Origin: Rachicladosporium sp. CCFEE 5018 | Lineage: Eukaryota; Ascomycota; Dothideomycetes; Cladosporiales; Cladosporiaceae | DNA: 64,000 nt | Assembly (NCBI GenBank): GCA_002077045.2 | Contig: KZ111140.1 | Location: 2,457,732-2,521,731 of the forward strand | Direction: 5' to 3' | Shown: positions 11,021 to 21,974 of the stretch, piece after piece | How positions within the stretch are numbered: the first letter of the stretch is position 1 | Layout: each line of letters opens with the position of its first letter | Notes under the pieces: model-generated | The model's input: only the letters and a program-made list of their open reading frames with translations | Told to the model about the DNA's origin: nothing | The model's database searches: none | Program-made: the position numbers and the translations under genes

Positions 11021-12797
11021 TCAACCCTCGTCCTCCTCGACTACGGTCTCCATCTGCCCTCCAGCCCCAGCACCAACCCCCTCCTCCTCAACCACATCTC
11101 TCACCCCCTCCTCAATCCCTTCCCCCTCCCCCACAATCTCCCCCTTCAACACCCTCCACTCCCTCTCCATCTCCACCCTCCTCCTGGAATCCTTATTATT
11201 CATCCTCGCCTGCCCCCTAACCGCAGCGGCCAACCTCGCAACCCTCGCCCCCTTACTCGGATCCGGCACCATACCCTTCACGTCCTCATCCCCAATAGCA
11301 TCCGGCAGCAGCGCCACAGCCTCGTACTCCGCTTCAGGAGGCTCCAAACCAGCGAAAAGAAATTCCATGTGATCGCGCATAATGGTGCGGGCTTTGGCTA
11401 TGGTGCCGCTGTGGTACCAGCCATTGGTGTGCACATCGCAGGTAGAGGGCAGGGTCGTGGTGGCGAGGATACGGGCTAGAAGGGGGTCGTGGATATCTAT
11501 GATCTGCCAGGTTTTGCCGTTGTTGGTCACGGCTTTGCCGGTGAATTCGTGGGATTTGGAGGAGTCTGAGAGGTGGCGTACGCTTCTGTTCCATTTCGAG
11601 GCTGAGGTGGAGGGCGCGGCGTGCACGCCCATGGCATTGCGGTCGAGCTGGAACATGAGTGTTTGGTAGATGCGGTATTTGGGGTCTGAGCGTGGGTCGA
11701 CGCCGTAGGCTATTAGGGTGTCGCGCCAGGGGCCGGAGGAGAAGGAGTAGGAGACCCATTGTGTGGCTTCTTTGAAGACTGTGTCGGAGTAGTTTGGGAG
11801 GCTGTTTTGAGCTACGCGTTTGGTCATTATGGGGCGGGTTTCGAGGAGAGCGGAGAGGTCGGCTACACAGCGCTCGACGAAGCTGCCGAATGGTGTCATG
11901 CTTGTCAGATTTGAAGGTGGGCCTGAGGGAACTGATGGTGCGTCGGCTGCGATCGCAATAACTACTTTCTTGGGTGGGGCTTGCTTGTTGGTCGTTTTGA
12001 TGGTGCCGGTTGCGGCGTCTGTGGTGATTGAGACGCCGGCGGCTTGTTGGTAGGCGTAGGAGTAGGGCTGGGCTTGGCCAATGAAGAATGGTGGGGCGGT
12101 TAGGGGACCGATGTGGGCTGCACCGGGGGTCATGTCGATGTGGAGGTTCTTGATTGAGTCGTAACGGGGATTCAGGGCGTGTTTGGCGATATCACGCAAG
12201 GTGGTGTTGTCGCTTGAGCGGAGTTGGAAGTCAGGGAGGTTACGGAAGCGATGGATCTCGTTGACTGTGCCGATGGCTTCGACTTGGTAGTCGTCGGCGT
12301 TGTCCTTCAGAGAGTGCAGCAGGTCGAGTGCGGTGAGACTCCCGTTGTTTGGGATATCAGTCTGCGAGTGCAGGACGAAGTGATCATCTGAGCCACGCTT
12401 TCGCTTGCGACCAGTGCGCTTTGGCACGGTGACCTTTATGAGAACATTGCGAGACTGGACTCCAACAGAGGACAGCTTCTTCGCGAATCGATCATGTGGT
12501 CGAAGGGAAAGTCCAAGTTGCGGCTCCTCCATGGGTTTCTCGAGATTGAGAAGGCTGTCGCCTACCTTGTGTTCGAGGGCCTATCACTTGTATAAGCTTG
12601 GATCGATCAGGTTGTCGTCCCAGTCTACTCACATGTTTGAGCTGCGGCTCGCCCCCTAGGGACTCGATGCCATTATCGAAGTTCCTTACTATGCATGGGT
12701 GCTCGATACTGACTATGCGCTCACGTGGGACAATGTGTGTTGGCGCATGTTGCTCCTCGGGCTCGAGTCTTGGTGAGACAGCGATTCGTCCTGGCAT
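11021..12797 (-). CDS. tfc1: Transcription factor IIIC tau95-type subunit (Tfc1 / GTF3C5)
   Basis: TFIIIC binds the internal A and B boxes of Pol III genes; the tau95/GTF3C5 subunit contacts the A box. Two exons, 12633-12797 and 11021-12580, give 574 aa. Exon 1 contains the family's start motif, PRERIVSIEHPCIVRNFDNG followed by IESLGG. The basic RTGRKRKRG stretch, the central LHIDMTPGAAHIGPLTAPPF region and a run of aromatic positions around QWVSYSFSSGPWRDTL fit the family. The tail is strongly acidic (Glu-rich, last 60 residues), as in yeast tau95. The intron is 52 nt, GTGAGT to TAG, phase 0. Its promoter is shared with the divergent B56 gene. Confidence 0.88.
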
Positions 12798-13420
12798 GTT
12801 GGATGCGCAGACTGGTCTTGAGCTGGCTGGTACAGTTGTACTCAGAATCGATACCGTGAATGGTACTGAAGTACCTCTACATTTGATGTATCGAGGTACT
12901 CTCTGTGCCGCCCTCGTGACCGCCAAGCCATGTGGCAGCCGCAATGGACTGGACCCCCCTCGATGTTTGAGCCGGCCGCCGCCAGACAACATCCCCATCG
13001 CCTAGACCGCTCCACCACCGAACCCTCGCCATCACAGCTTCCGCTGCGACAGATCTTGAATCTACATTGTACCTACCTCTACCTCAGCCTCTGCTACTGG
13101 TGTGTTCGCGACATTGGCTTGGCATACAGCTTCACCAAGTGACGTCCACCTGATTGCCCGATTGACCACACCAACCCGTCAACAAAACCCCCGAACAGGC
13201 TACTCACATACCTACACGCACAAGCCATTGCCAGTCATGGTCTTGTAGCAGCTCCGACGCGCTTCATAGCCGCACCTTCGCTTCTCCACATCCACCGATA
13301 CACTCCGCAACAGCAGCTGGACGACTCTGGAAGTAGGTCTAGCACACTGAAGGCGGGTTTCCCAAGCAAGGCGCAGTATTGGAGGAACACCTGTGATTAG
13401 CTCGGTACACACATTGCACG
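12798..13420. promoter_or_regulatory. Divergent intergenic region tfc1 / B56 gene
   Basis: About 620 bp between divergent starts. The B56 proximal part is pyrimidine- and CCACC-rich, like a long 5' leader. No gene seen. Confidence 0.45.
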
Positions 13421-15569
13421 ATGAAGGGTTTCAGACAGCGAGTGGTGAGTTCTCCCGCCGCAGCACCCCTCCAGCACCTGCATGCGCGCCATCTCCTTAG
13501 TGCGCAGTCTATTGATCCCCTTCTCTAACGCAGTCCGAACAGCTATCGCGCTCACGAGATAAAGATCGGGAGGGTAACAAACTCGCAAAGAAGAAAGACG
13601 CGGGCTCTTCGGGCACTGCCTCACCCCTCACCGGCACACAATCCCCCGCTGGCTCCACCAATGCCACCCCTACCTCCTCAACATCAAATCTCGTCGACGC
13701 GAGAGGAAAGCCGCAGACGGGGACCGAGGGTCCCACACAGTCACATGCCGGCGCGCCAGCACCTGGGCCACCGGGTATGGGCGCCAATGCACCTGCAGGA
13801 CAGAGCTTCGCACAGCAGCATCACAGCTTCGGTGCTGGAGCTCCGACAGCACAAGCGCCGACGCATACACCTGGCAGGCTAGGCCCGCTACCGCCGAGTG
13901 TAGTCATCAGCCCCAGCGCACCTGTGAGTTGGGATGAAGTACAGCGAGGTGATGTGCAAAGCTGACACAGAACAGCATGTTCCATCTCCAGGCGCCACCG
14001 AGACCATGCCGCAAGACCTTGCGCCTCCCAAAGCTGGAACGAAAAGCCACCTCTTCGCTGGTCTGCAAGCCACACCCAAAGACGTTGTACCAGAGGGCGT
14101 CCGAACACCGAAACGACAGCACTCCTCAAGATTCGACGTCTCGAACCAACGAGAGCGCGACATAGATAAGCTGCCTGGTTTCCACGAGGTTCCGCCAAAC
14201 CGAAGACAAGAGCTGTTCATGCAGAAGCTAGACCAATGCAACATCATCTTTGACTTTAACGATGCCTCGGGTGATATGAAGAGCAAGGAGATCAAGCGAC
14301 TGGCTTTGCATGAACTGCTGGACTACGTGGCGCAGAATCGACAAGTCATTTCGGAAGCGATGTACCCGCGAGTCGTGGAGATGTTCAGCAAGAATCTGTT
14401 CCGACCCATACCTCCACCCATGAACCCACAAGGCGAAGCTTTCGACCCGGAGGAGGACGAGCCGGTATTGGAAGTCGCATGGCCGCACATTCAAGTGGTC
14501 TACGAGTTCTTCCTGCGCTTCATCGAGAGTCAAGACTTCAACACGAACTACGCAAAGCAGTACATCGACCACGGCTTTGTCCTGCAGCTACTTGAGCTTT
14601 TCGACTCAGAAGATCCCCGAGAACGCGACTTCCTGAAGACGACACTGCACCGTATATACGGCAAATTCCTCAATCTACGCTCCTTCATCAGAAGGAGTAT
14701 CAACAACGTCTTCTTTCAATTCATCTACGAAACCGAGCGATTCAATGGCATCGCGGAGCTGCTCGAGATACTAGGATCCATTATCAATGGCTTTGCGCTA
14801 CCGCTGAAGGAGGAGCACAAGCTGTTCCTCACGAGAGTGCTCATACCGATGCACAAGGTGAAGTCGCTCTCGATGTACCACCCACAGCTGGCATACTGCA
14901 TAGTACAGTTCCTGGAAAAGGATGCAGCTTTGACCGAGGAAGTGGTGCTCGGGCTGCTCCGATACTGGCCAAAGACCAACTCGACGAAGGAGGTGATGTT
15001 CCTTAATGAGGTGGAGGACATCTTCGAAGTTATGGACCCGAGTGAGTTCGCAAAGGTGCAAGAAGCACTCTTCGGACAGCTCGCGAAGAGCGTATCGAGT
15101 CCGCACTTCCAGGTCGCAGAACGAGCTCTTTACTTCTGGAACAACGAGTACTTCTGCAATCTGGTTGGCGACAATGTGGAGGTAATCTTGCCGATCATGT
15201 TTGCGCCTTTGTACGAGAATTCAAAGGGCCACTGGAATAGGTGAGACGTAGCCTGACTGAAGATGCGGACACAAGCACTGACATTGCAATCACAGGACAA
15301 TCCACGGCATGGTCTACAACGCTATGAAACTGTTCATGGAAGTTAACCCGCAACTCTTCGACGATTGCTCTCACGAGTACACCGAGCAGCAGAACAACGC
15401 CGAGAACGTCAAGCAGCAACGACAAGCCAAGTGGGATCGCCTCACAGCTCTCGCAGAAAGTATGAAGAACTCCTCCACCGCGACGCAGCAGCCAGCTCTC
15501 ACGAATGGTGTCGCCGCGCAGCCGCGATCGCTCGCGCAGGGCCGGAAGTCCGGGCGTGAGGTTGGATGA
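13421..15569 (+). CDS. rts1: PP2A regulatory subunit B56 (Rts1 / ParA type)
   Basis: B56 subunits target protein phosphatase 2A to substrates in cell-cycle, septation and stress pathways. Four exons, 13421-13444, 13534-13923, 13976-15240 and 15296-15569, give 650 aa. The first exon is only 24 nt (MKGFRQRV). Residues 9-210 are low-complexity, Ser/Pro/Gly-rich and probably disordered. The B56 HEAT-like core follows, from LPGFHEVPPNRRQELFMQKL through RALYFWNNEYFCNLVGDN and YENSKGHWNRTIHGMVYNAM, the last motif being restored exactly across intron 3. The C-terminus is short and basic. Introns are 52-89 nt with GTGAGT/GTGAGA donors. Very high confidence of family. Confidence 0.95.
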
Positions 15570-16168
15570 TGTGGAAGGGCGGGAACGGCTGGAAAGGTTG
15601 AGGTTGGGCGACGAGCGGAGGGTTGTGCGTTAGGGACGCCGGGTCTCTGTTGAGAAGGCGGGGGGGATGAGTGTCAGGGTCGGGGTTAGACTCTGATGAG
15701 CGCGCGTGTAGTGCCTGGCAAAAGTGCTTGCGCGGGATGGGCTTGATTGGCGTGCACCTACCTAGTGAGGCGGTGTCCTTTGTGTGGATGACTTTCTGTG
15801 CGTTTGATGGCGAATTATGGGAAGGGCAAATGCATACAGGCTATGGGATTAGGGGAAATGTGGGAGGGTAGCGCGAGCCTACTTATTCTCCGTACTCTTT
15901 TGTCTTGCCTACTCGCTTTGTAACGCGCTTGGAACCAATGCTTAAGATGGAAACCACGACAGCTAAGTCGCATAGGCCAAGTTGTTCTGCACACATGACT
16001 GTGGGCTCAAGGGCGGAGCAGCAACGTCTCATCAAGGCCCATCATCATGCAACAGATCACTGAGAAATCTAAACGCTTGCAGAAGGCCCATAATCGTAAG
16101 GCTGTGTATTCGTAGTCTCTTAGGCGTGCAGCACAGCGATGGTCGGTATCCCAAAATTGTGAGGAGGA
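15570..16168. other. Intergenic between B56 gene and U6
   Basis: About 600 bp of 3' flank and U6 upstream sequence. No coding frame of note. A search by eye for box C/D motifs gave no paired set. Confidence 0.5.
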
Positions 16169-16173
16169 TATAA
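16169..16173 (+). promoter_or_regulatory. TATA box of U6 snRNA gene
   Basis: TATAA lies 27 bp upstream of the inferred U6 5' end at 16196, the position expected for a type-3-like Pol III U6 promoter. Confidence 0.7.
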
Positions 16174-16195
16174 GAGATGTCAAATATCGTCTGGT

Positions 16196-16351
16196 GGACT
16201 TCGGTCCATTTGGTCAATTTGAAACAATACAGAGAAGATTAGCATGGCCCCTGCACTAAGGATGACAGTGATGTCGAACCCCGCGCTTGACATTTCATGC
16301 ACACGAACTGACTTCCCTCATAGCATGCAAACAAAGAGTGCTACAAGTTTT
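16196..16351 (+). ncRNA. U6: U6 spliceosomal snRNA gene with a putative intron
   Basis: U6 is the catalytic snRNA of the spliceosome. The block 16196-16267 is an unmistakable U6 core: a GGAC-TTCG-GTCC 5' hairpin, then ATTTGGTCAATTTGAAAC, the invariant ACAGAGA box, the AGC triad, and an internal stem-loop with GGCCCCTGC and AAGGATGAC. After GGATGACA the sequence departs from U6 for 56 nt and then resumes with CATGCAAACAAAGAG, resembling yeast and animal U6 3' tails, before a T7 tract. The 56-nt interruption (16268-16323) begins GTGATG, ends CATAG and contains a CTGAC branch. Removing it leaves about 96-100 nt, the normal U6 length; leaving it in gives about 155 nt. A B-box-like TGTCGAACCC lies inside the interruption, as known for the S. 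pombe U6 intron. Core identity is certain; the intron is inference. Confidence 0.93.
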
Positions 16352-16354
16352 TTT
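16348..16354 (+). terminator. Pol III terminator of U6
   Basis: A run of seven T directly after the U6 3' tail, as expected for RNA polymerase III termination. No T run of four or more occurs between 16196 and this point. Confidence 0.75.
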
Positions 16355-16865
16355 CATGAATTTTTGGGCTGTGTGACCAATAGTCCTGTCGTGGGGTTTG
16401 TCATCATGTTGCGTGACATTCACAGTGTGATCTTTGTACGATATGATCGAGCGACGATCTGTTGTAACACCGCTTGAAGTCGGGCGGCTCAGTTCTAGCC
16501 CTCGTCTCTCATGCAAACGGCAAGATAGCTGTTCACAGCCGCAGGGACTTTCACGAAGCACGAGAGAAATCATCGAACTTGTGGGAATGCACTTAGGACC
16601 GGCAGGCGTGCGACGGTTGGCTACAGTGAATGCGACGATGACTTCACCTCTCTCTCGACTTACGTGCAGGCTGCATTACAGAACAAGCCCGATCTAGGAT
16701 GATGCTGGATGTGCTCCATATGCATGACGCTGGCGGTGTAGAGATTTGCTACGTCGATAAGGTAGATGAAGTATATCGGATGCCGACCAGAACAGCACTA
16801 AACCTCATCCTCCGGCCGTCAAATAATCACCACCGGGGTGACTATATAGTATCAACTTGCCCCTC
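16355..16865. other. Intergenic, no gene seen
   Basis: About 510 bp between the U6 terminator and the 3' end of the convergent C2H2 gene. Nothing recognisable. Confidence 0.5.
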
Positions 16866-18384
16866 TCATTTCTTAGCCTTCTTCCTCCCTCGTGGGCTCG
16901 TCTGCGCACTACCGCCCGTCACCCGGATCGAAGCAGCGCTCGACCGCTTCCTTGCGCCTTGCAACGCAGCACCAACATCGTCTAGAGACTCTCGGCTAGA
17001 GCTCGAGGCGCTCTCTACCGATAGAGGTCGGGCGGCGACAATGGCTTGCTTGATATGATCAGCAGCATGCGAGATGTGCTGACTCCAGGTCTCTGATTGG
17101 TAGTGGCAAGCGCTACGATCGCAAGCCTTCCTGTACGTATCTGGCACCGCTTGACAGGATGCCTGAGCGACATGCTCCCGTCGACGATCGCCTTTAGCCA
17201 GGCCGTGGGCTGTCAAATGAGTGAGTAGCTTGTCTTTGCGGTAGTCTTTGAAGATGCTGTCGGGTTTGATGTTCGAGTTGAAGCACAGGCAGCAGACGTA
17301 GACGCTCTGCGGTCGTCGAAGCTCCACGTGACGTTTCCATTGTGCCTCTTTCTTGTGTGAGTAGTTGCAATTTGGCCAGATGCACTGATAGGCGTCCTTT
17401 GCTGGTGGATCGCAGGGACCAGCAGCGCAGGGCGTGCTGTGGCTGGAAACATAGCTATTGACTATGACAAGGATGACCTCTTGGATGGACGCAGGCTGTG
17501 CATCGAAAGGTACGATTGACGGCATCACTGGTGTGCCAGGAGCCGGGACCCTCGCCACTGTTCCAATGTGGACCGAACGTTGACCTAGGTAGTGCCAGAC
17601 TTTGAAAACGTCTATGTTGAGAAGGTGTGCAGCCTGTTCGACCTTGGCTCTCGCTTTCTTGCTCTCCGACGGATCTTCACCTGTGCTCATGATGTGGTCA
17701 ACGAACCGGTCGACAAGCTCCCTAAGCTTATCGTCCAGCTCCAGCGACTCGTTGTCGGAGTCTTCGATGCTTGAGCTAGTAACTGGCACCGAGTGCTTCC
17801 AGTGTGAGGAGCTATCTCCACTGCTCTGTGAACCCATCACCACGTCATTAGACGAAGGGCTGCTCCAGAAATCGGCGATGCAGCCAGCGTTTGAACGCTG
17901 CCTGCGGAAGTCACGGACATGGTCAAGCGGCATCATAGGCGTTGGCGAGGACTGCCCTGTCACTGCGGACATGGAGTATGACGAGCCAGACTGACCTGTG
18001 CCTGCCCACGATGACGAGGATCCCGTAGAGATGGTATTATAGCCGTCGATCGGCAAGCTGAAGTCGATGTTGCCAGATCCAAAGGGAGTCTGTGGCCAGG
18101 CAGCATTGGGCGCAGGCTGTACTTATATCAGCACCAAATCGACAGCACTGAAGCGGACCTCCTACCAGTGCAGCCACTGAGCTATGGGCTGTCATGCCAT
18201 GCTGTCCTCCTTCGTATGCATGACCGCTGACCGGTGAGCAAGCGTCTGTTGATGTCGCACCAACGCTTCTCTGCCCGCTGATGTCTCGGGCGTCGGCGCC
18301 ATGGATGGGTTCGTTGGCGTCGTACCTGTTGTTAAGTGGGTTCGGGTGCAGCGTGCCGCTGTAGCTAGTGGCGTAGAGGCTCAT
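16866..18384 (-). CDS. C2H2-type zinc finger protein, unknown function
   Basis: Two exons, 18166-18384 and 16866-18116, give 489 aa; the 49-nt intron (GTAGGA to CAG) is phase 0 and joins two Ser/Gly/Pro-rich stretches. The N-terminal 180 residues are low complexity. A helical segment around residues 185-240 (KLRELVDRFVDHIM) precedes three irregular zinc-binding modules: YQCIWPNCNYSHKKEAQWKR then H, a CCLCFNSN module with downstream H-x3-H, and a CDRSACHYQSETWSQHISH module. The C-terminus is Ser-rich and ends in a basic RGRKKAKK, a likely nuclear localisation signal. This architecture resembles fungal C2H2 regulators, but I recognise no ortholog. Confidence 0.75.
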
Positions 18385-19212
18385 GCTCTACGGCAGCCCC
18401 TGACGTGGACAGCCTTGATTCAGTATATGCAACTGCAAAATGCGAGCCAAAGGCAAAGCCACCGGTGAGAGAGTTGAACACAAGGCAGTGTCACCTATAA
18501 GCAGATAAACGAGCCGGGCGAGGATGAAGAGCAAGAGAGGGAGAGTCAGCGGAGGGCATACATCGCCAGTCATTTGAGACCATTTGCCTTCTGATACTCG
18601 TCGCCCTGTTGCCCTGGTGCCCTGGGGCTACAATGTTTGGTGCCCCAGGGCTAGAATATCGATTGTTGCCCATTGGGTGATCAGGGGACGCTCTGGAGGA
18701 GACTTCTACGCAGCCGCGTTAAGGCAAAAGATGCCTGTGAGGAATGGTTGGAGGAGTGCGAGGCCTGCGCAAGGTAATTGGCAGTGTGGAAAGGATGAGG
18801 CCGAATGTGAGGCCTGGCGTTGGTGGCGAAGCTTCGCGCGCCCTTGGTGCCCTTGGTGCCCCAGGTGTGCCCCGGGCAGGCAGGCAACCTCATATTCATG
18901 ATGGTCCAGTACCGTGGGGCCGTTGGTGACAAGATGAAGCACCACACAGGCTGCAGAATGACATGCGCCGGACATGCACATGGGTCGATGCGGCCGGAGG
19001 TACGAAGGCTTGGAAGGGTGAGGAGAGATGAGGTGCCCCAAATCCAATAGGGTGCTGCATTAAGAATCGGCACAACTATTCACCGGCAGGCCGGCGCATA
19101 TGGGGACAAACAGCGAATGTCGAGGCGATCTGACAACATCATGTGCATTGCTACTTCGGATGAGGAAGTCGGGCCTCAGCTTCAATCATGATATTCCGGA
19201 GCTGTCGATAGT
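18385..19212. promoter_or_regulatory. Divergent intergenic region C2H2 gene / swa2
   Basis: About 830 bp between divergent starts. It contains a perfect 10-bp inverted repeat (18619-18628 and 18642-18651) and, further on at 18836-18875, more GGTGCCC/GCCCC tracts. No coding frame of note. Confidence 0.5.
18619..18651. repeat. Perfect 10-bp inverted repeat, 13-bp loop
   Basis: GCCCTGGGGC is followed after 13 bp by its exact reverse complement GCCCCAGGGC. It lies in the shared upstream region of the C2H2 gene and swa2, and could be a dimeric factor site or an RNA hairpin. The repeat is seen directly; function is unknown. Confidence 0.6.
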
Positions 19213-21898
19213 ATGGACGATCTGCTGGGTGAGGACTGGCAGGACGCTGCTAAGCCAACTGCACCAAAGCCGCTTACAGCTACGACAAGACACGGTGCCT
19301 TTACTCCGCAATACATCGCAGCATCTGGCACTGCGTCACCGAGCAACATCAGCAGACCATCGAGTACCGTCAATGGTACTGGCGCGCCAAATGGGATGCC
19401 GGGCAAGGATGTCTTCGGCAATTTGACCACGTTGAAGCCCCAGAAGGCCGGAAGCAATCTTTCTATATTGGAGAAGCAGCGGCGACTGGACGAGGAGAAG
19501 CGACGGCATCAGGATCAACAGGCTTCACTCTGGGATAGTCTAGGCAGTGGACGAGGAACACCTGACACCAGAGGACACTCTCCCGGTCCAGTGCTCCAAC
19601 TGGGCAACGATGAGGACGATATCCTGGCAGCATTCAACAAGAATGCGCCCGTCGATCGTGCAAGCCACTACCCTCCTCCGTCGTCAGTAGTAAGTGGCAT
19701 GAGCACACCAGTGGACTTGCCCGCTCGGCCTGCTGCAGCCAGCGTTTCGAACGGAGCATTCAATGACGACGACGATCCGTTCGGGCTAGCAGAGGTTGCG
19801 AAACCAAGCAATGGACATGCAAAGCCGCCACGGAGTCTGATCGTCGGCGATGATGACGACGTACTTGGTGATCTCGCGAAGCCGCTGTCCCAGATCGCTG
19901 CCGTATCAAAATCGTTTAATTGTACAGAGCTCCGTGATGAACGTGGTGTCTCCAATACCCACGATGAGAGCGTGGATCATTCATTAGCCGAGCTGGTTGA
20001 TATGGGATTTGCACCCGACTCAGCTCGGCTGGCACTCAGTGAGAGCAACGGAGACGTGCAAGCCGCGGTCGGGTGGCTACTGCGTCAAGCTCACGAAGAG
20101 TCGAAGCGCACTGCAAGAGATGAGGCTCAACGGCGCAGGCGAAGTCCTCCGACGGAAAGCAAGAGCCCACCGCGACGGCGACGTCAGGACGATCAGTCAT
20201 CGTCTCGTCAACGTGAGGACAGATCACCCGCCAACGGCGCAGACAAGGATCCAGCACAAGTCGCCGCCGAGCTGGGCAATAAGCTATTCAAGTCGGCTAA
20301 CTCCATCTGGAAGGCGAGTCAAAAGCAGATGGCGAAGACGATGGCAGACTTCCAACAAGAACGCGATTCAAGTCAGCCAAGATGGATGCAGGAAGCTACG
20401 AGCGGCGAGTCAAGTCGTGCAAGCAGTCAGCCGCGTCAGGCTCCACGTTCAGCGCCTCGAGCGACACAGAAATTAACCCTTGATATCACTAACGAAGCTG
20501 CCATGCTCGATGCACCTCGTGAGCCTCGACCCTCTCGATCAGCGACACCCGCGAGCGGCGATGAGATTGCACGAGGCCGTCCGAGCGCAGAATCACGGTC
20601 AGACGTGGCAGCTGTCAAGCCGAGATCGATTCGCCACGAGCAGCCCATGGCTCCGAAGCCAATTGCAAAGCTCAGTCGTCAGGCTGTTGAGGAGCAGACA
20701 GCTGAGGCATATGTCAGTCCTGCACGTAGGATACGACCAGTGCCAAAGCCGGAGCCAACACCAGAGCCTGAGGTGGATCTATTTAGCCCGGCGCCTACCC
20801 TCCCTGCGAAATCAGTCGCGACGGCTTTGTTCAATACAAGTCCTGCAGCAACAGCCAAGCCGACGAGCGTCTCGCGGCGCAGCATACCACCTCGTAAGGT
20901 GCCAATTATCTCGTCAGCCGTGCTCTCGAGTTCTGCCGCCCATCGCAAGAAAGGTGGAGATGCATTCAAGCGCGGCGACTACGCAGCCGCACACGAGTCG
21001 TACACCGCAGCCCTTTCGAGCCTACCACCTACGCACCCTATCACCATCATTGTGCTGAGTAACAGGTCTCTCACCGCACTCAAGACCGGTGACGCGAAGA
21101 TGGCCGTATCAGACGCGGAGCAAGCCATCGCCATCGTTGGCGAAAGCCAAGGTGTGGGGGAGACCATCTATCTGGGCCAAGAAGGCGGCAGCAAGGATAT
21201 GCGCGAGTTTTATGGCAAAGCCCTCATGCGCAAAGCAGAAGCACTCGAACACATGGAGAAGTGGGCAGACGCAGCAGCTACCTGGCGCGTTGCGGTCTCT
21301 GCCGGTGTTGGCGGTGCCGTGAGCCTGCAAGGACGTGATCGATGCGAGCGAGCAGCTGCACCTAAGTCCAAGCCCGTACCGAAGCCTAAGGCTGCTCCTG
21401 TAGCACGTAGTGCGCCACTTGCAAAGTCCCTGGGCAACAGCATGCAGCGTCCTGCTCTCACCAACGTGGTCTCACAGCAAGCTGTCAACAAGCTCCGTGC
21501 GGCCAACGCCGCTGCAGACAAGGCTGACGATGAAAAGTTCGCTCTGACAGATCAAGTGGATGCCCGTCTGCAAGCCTGGAAAGGTGGTAAAGCTGACAAC
21601 TTGCGGGCATTGCTGCAGAGTCTCGACACAGTATTATGGCCTGAGGCGGATTGGAAGAAGGTCGGTATGGGGGATCTGGTGATGGCGAATAAGGTCAAGA
21701 TCAACTATATGAAGGCTATTGGGAAGGTGCATCCTGATAAAGTAAGTGAGACGCAGCGATAGCATACTAAAAACGCACACTGACAAGACGATATAGATCC
21801 CACAGAGCGCCACAACAGAGCAGAGGATGATCAGCGCCGCCGTGTTCAGCACCCTGAACGAAGCATGGGACAAGTTCAAGAGGGACAATGGCTTGTAA
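19213..21898 (+). CDS. swa2: Auxilin-like UBA-TPR-J domain protein (Swa2)
   Basis: Swa2/auxilin recruits Hsp70 to strip clathrin from vesicles and supports ER inheritance. Two exons, 19213-21741 and 21797-21898, give 876 aa. Order: N-terminal low-complexity clathrin-binding-like region starting MDDLLGEDW with DPFG-type acidic motifs; UBA domain near residues 256-295 (LAELVDMGFAPDSARLAL); a long disordered Ser/Arg/Pro region; TPR block near 576-705 (KKGGDAFKRGDYAAAHESYT); and a C-terminal J domain (NYMKAIGKVHPDK) continued in exon 2 (EQRMISAAVFSTLNEAWDKF). The HPD tripeptide sits right at the splice junction, so the last intron interrupts the J domain. It is convergent with the RNase T2 gene, only 76 bp away. 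Confidence 0.93.
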
Positions 21899-21974
21899 GC
21901 TTGCATGCAGGCGCCGCTACAGGGTCTGCGAATCTTGTCGAGCTATGTACACGCATTGCGTTCATTGCACTAGT

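Noticed and set aside
10955..11479. Plus-strand Pro/Leu/His-rich frame
   Set aside because: Antisense of the Glu-rich tail of tfc1; the composition is a direct consequence of that tail.
20480..21058. 192-codon plus-strand frame inside swa2
   Set aside because: Out-of-frame shadow of swa2, Ser/Arg/Gln-rich without homology.
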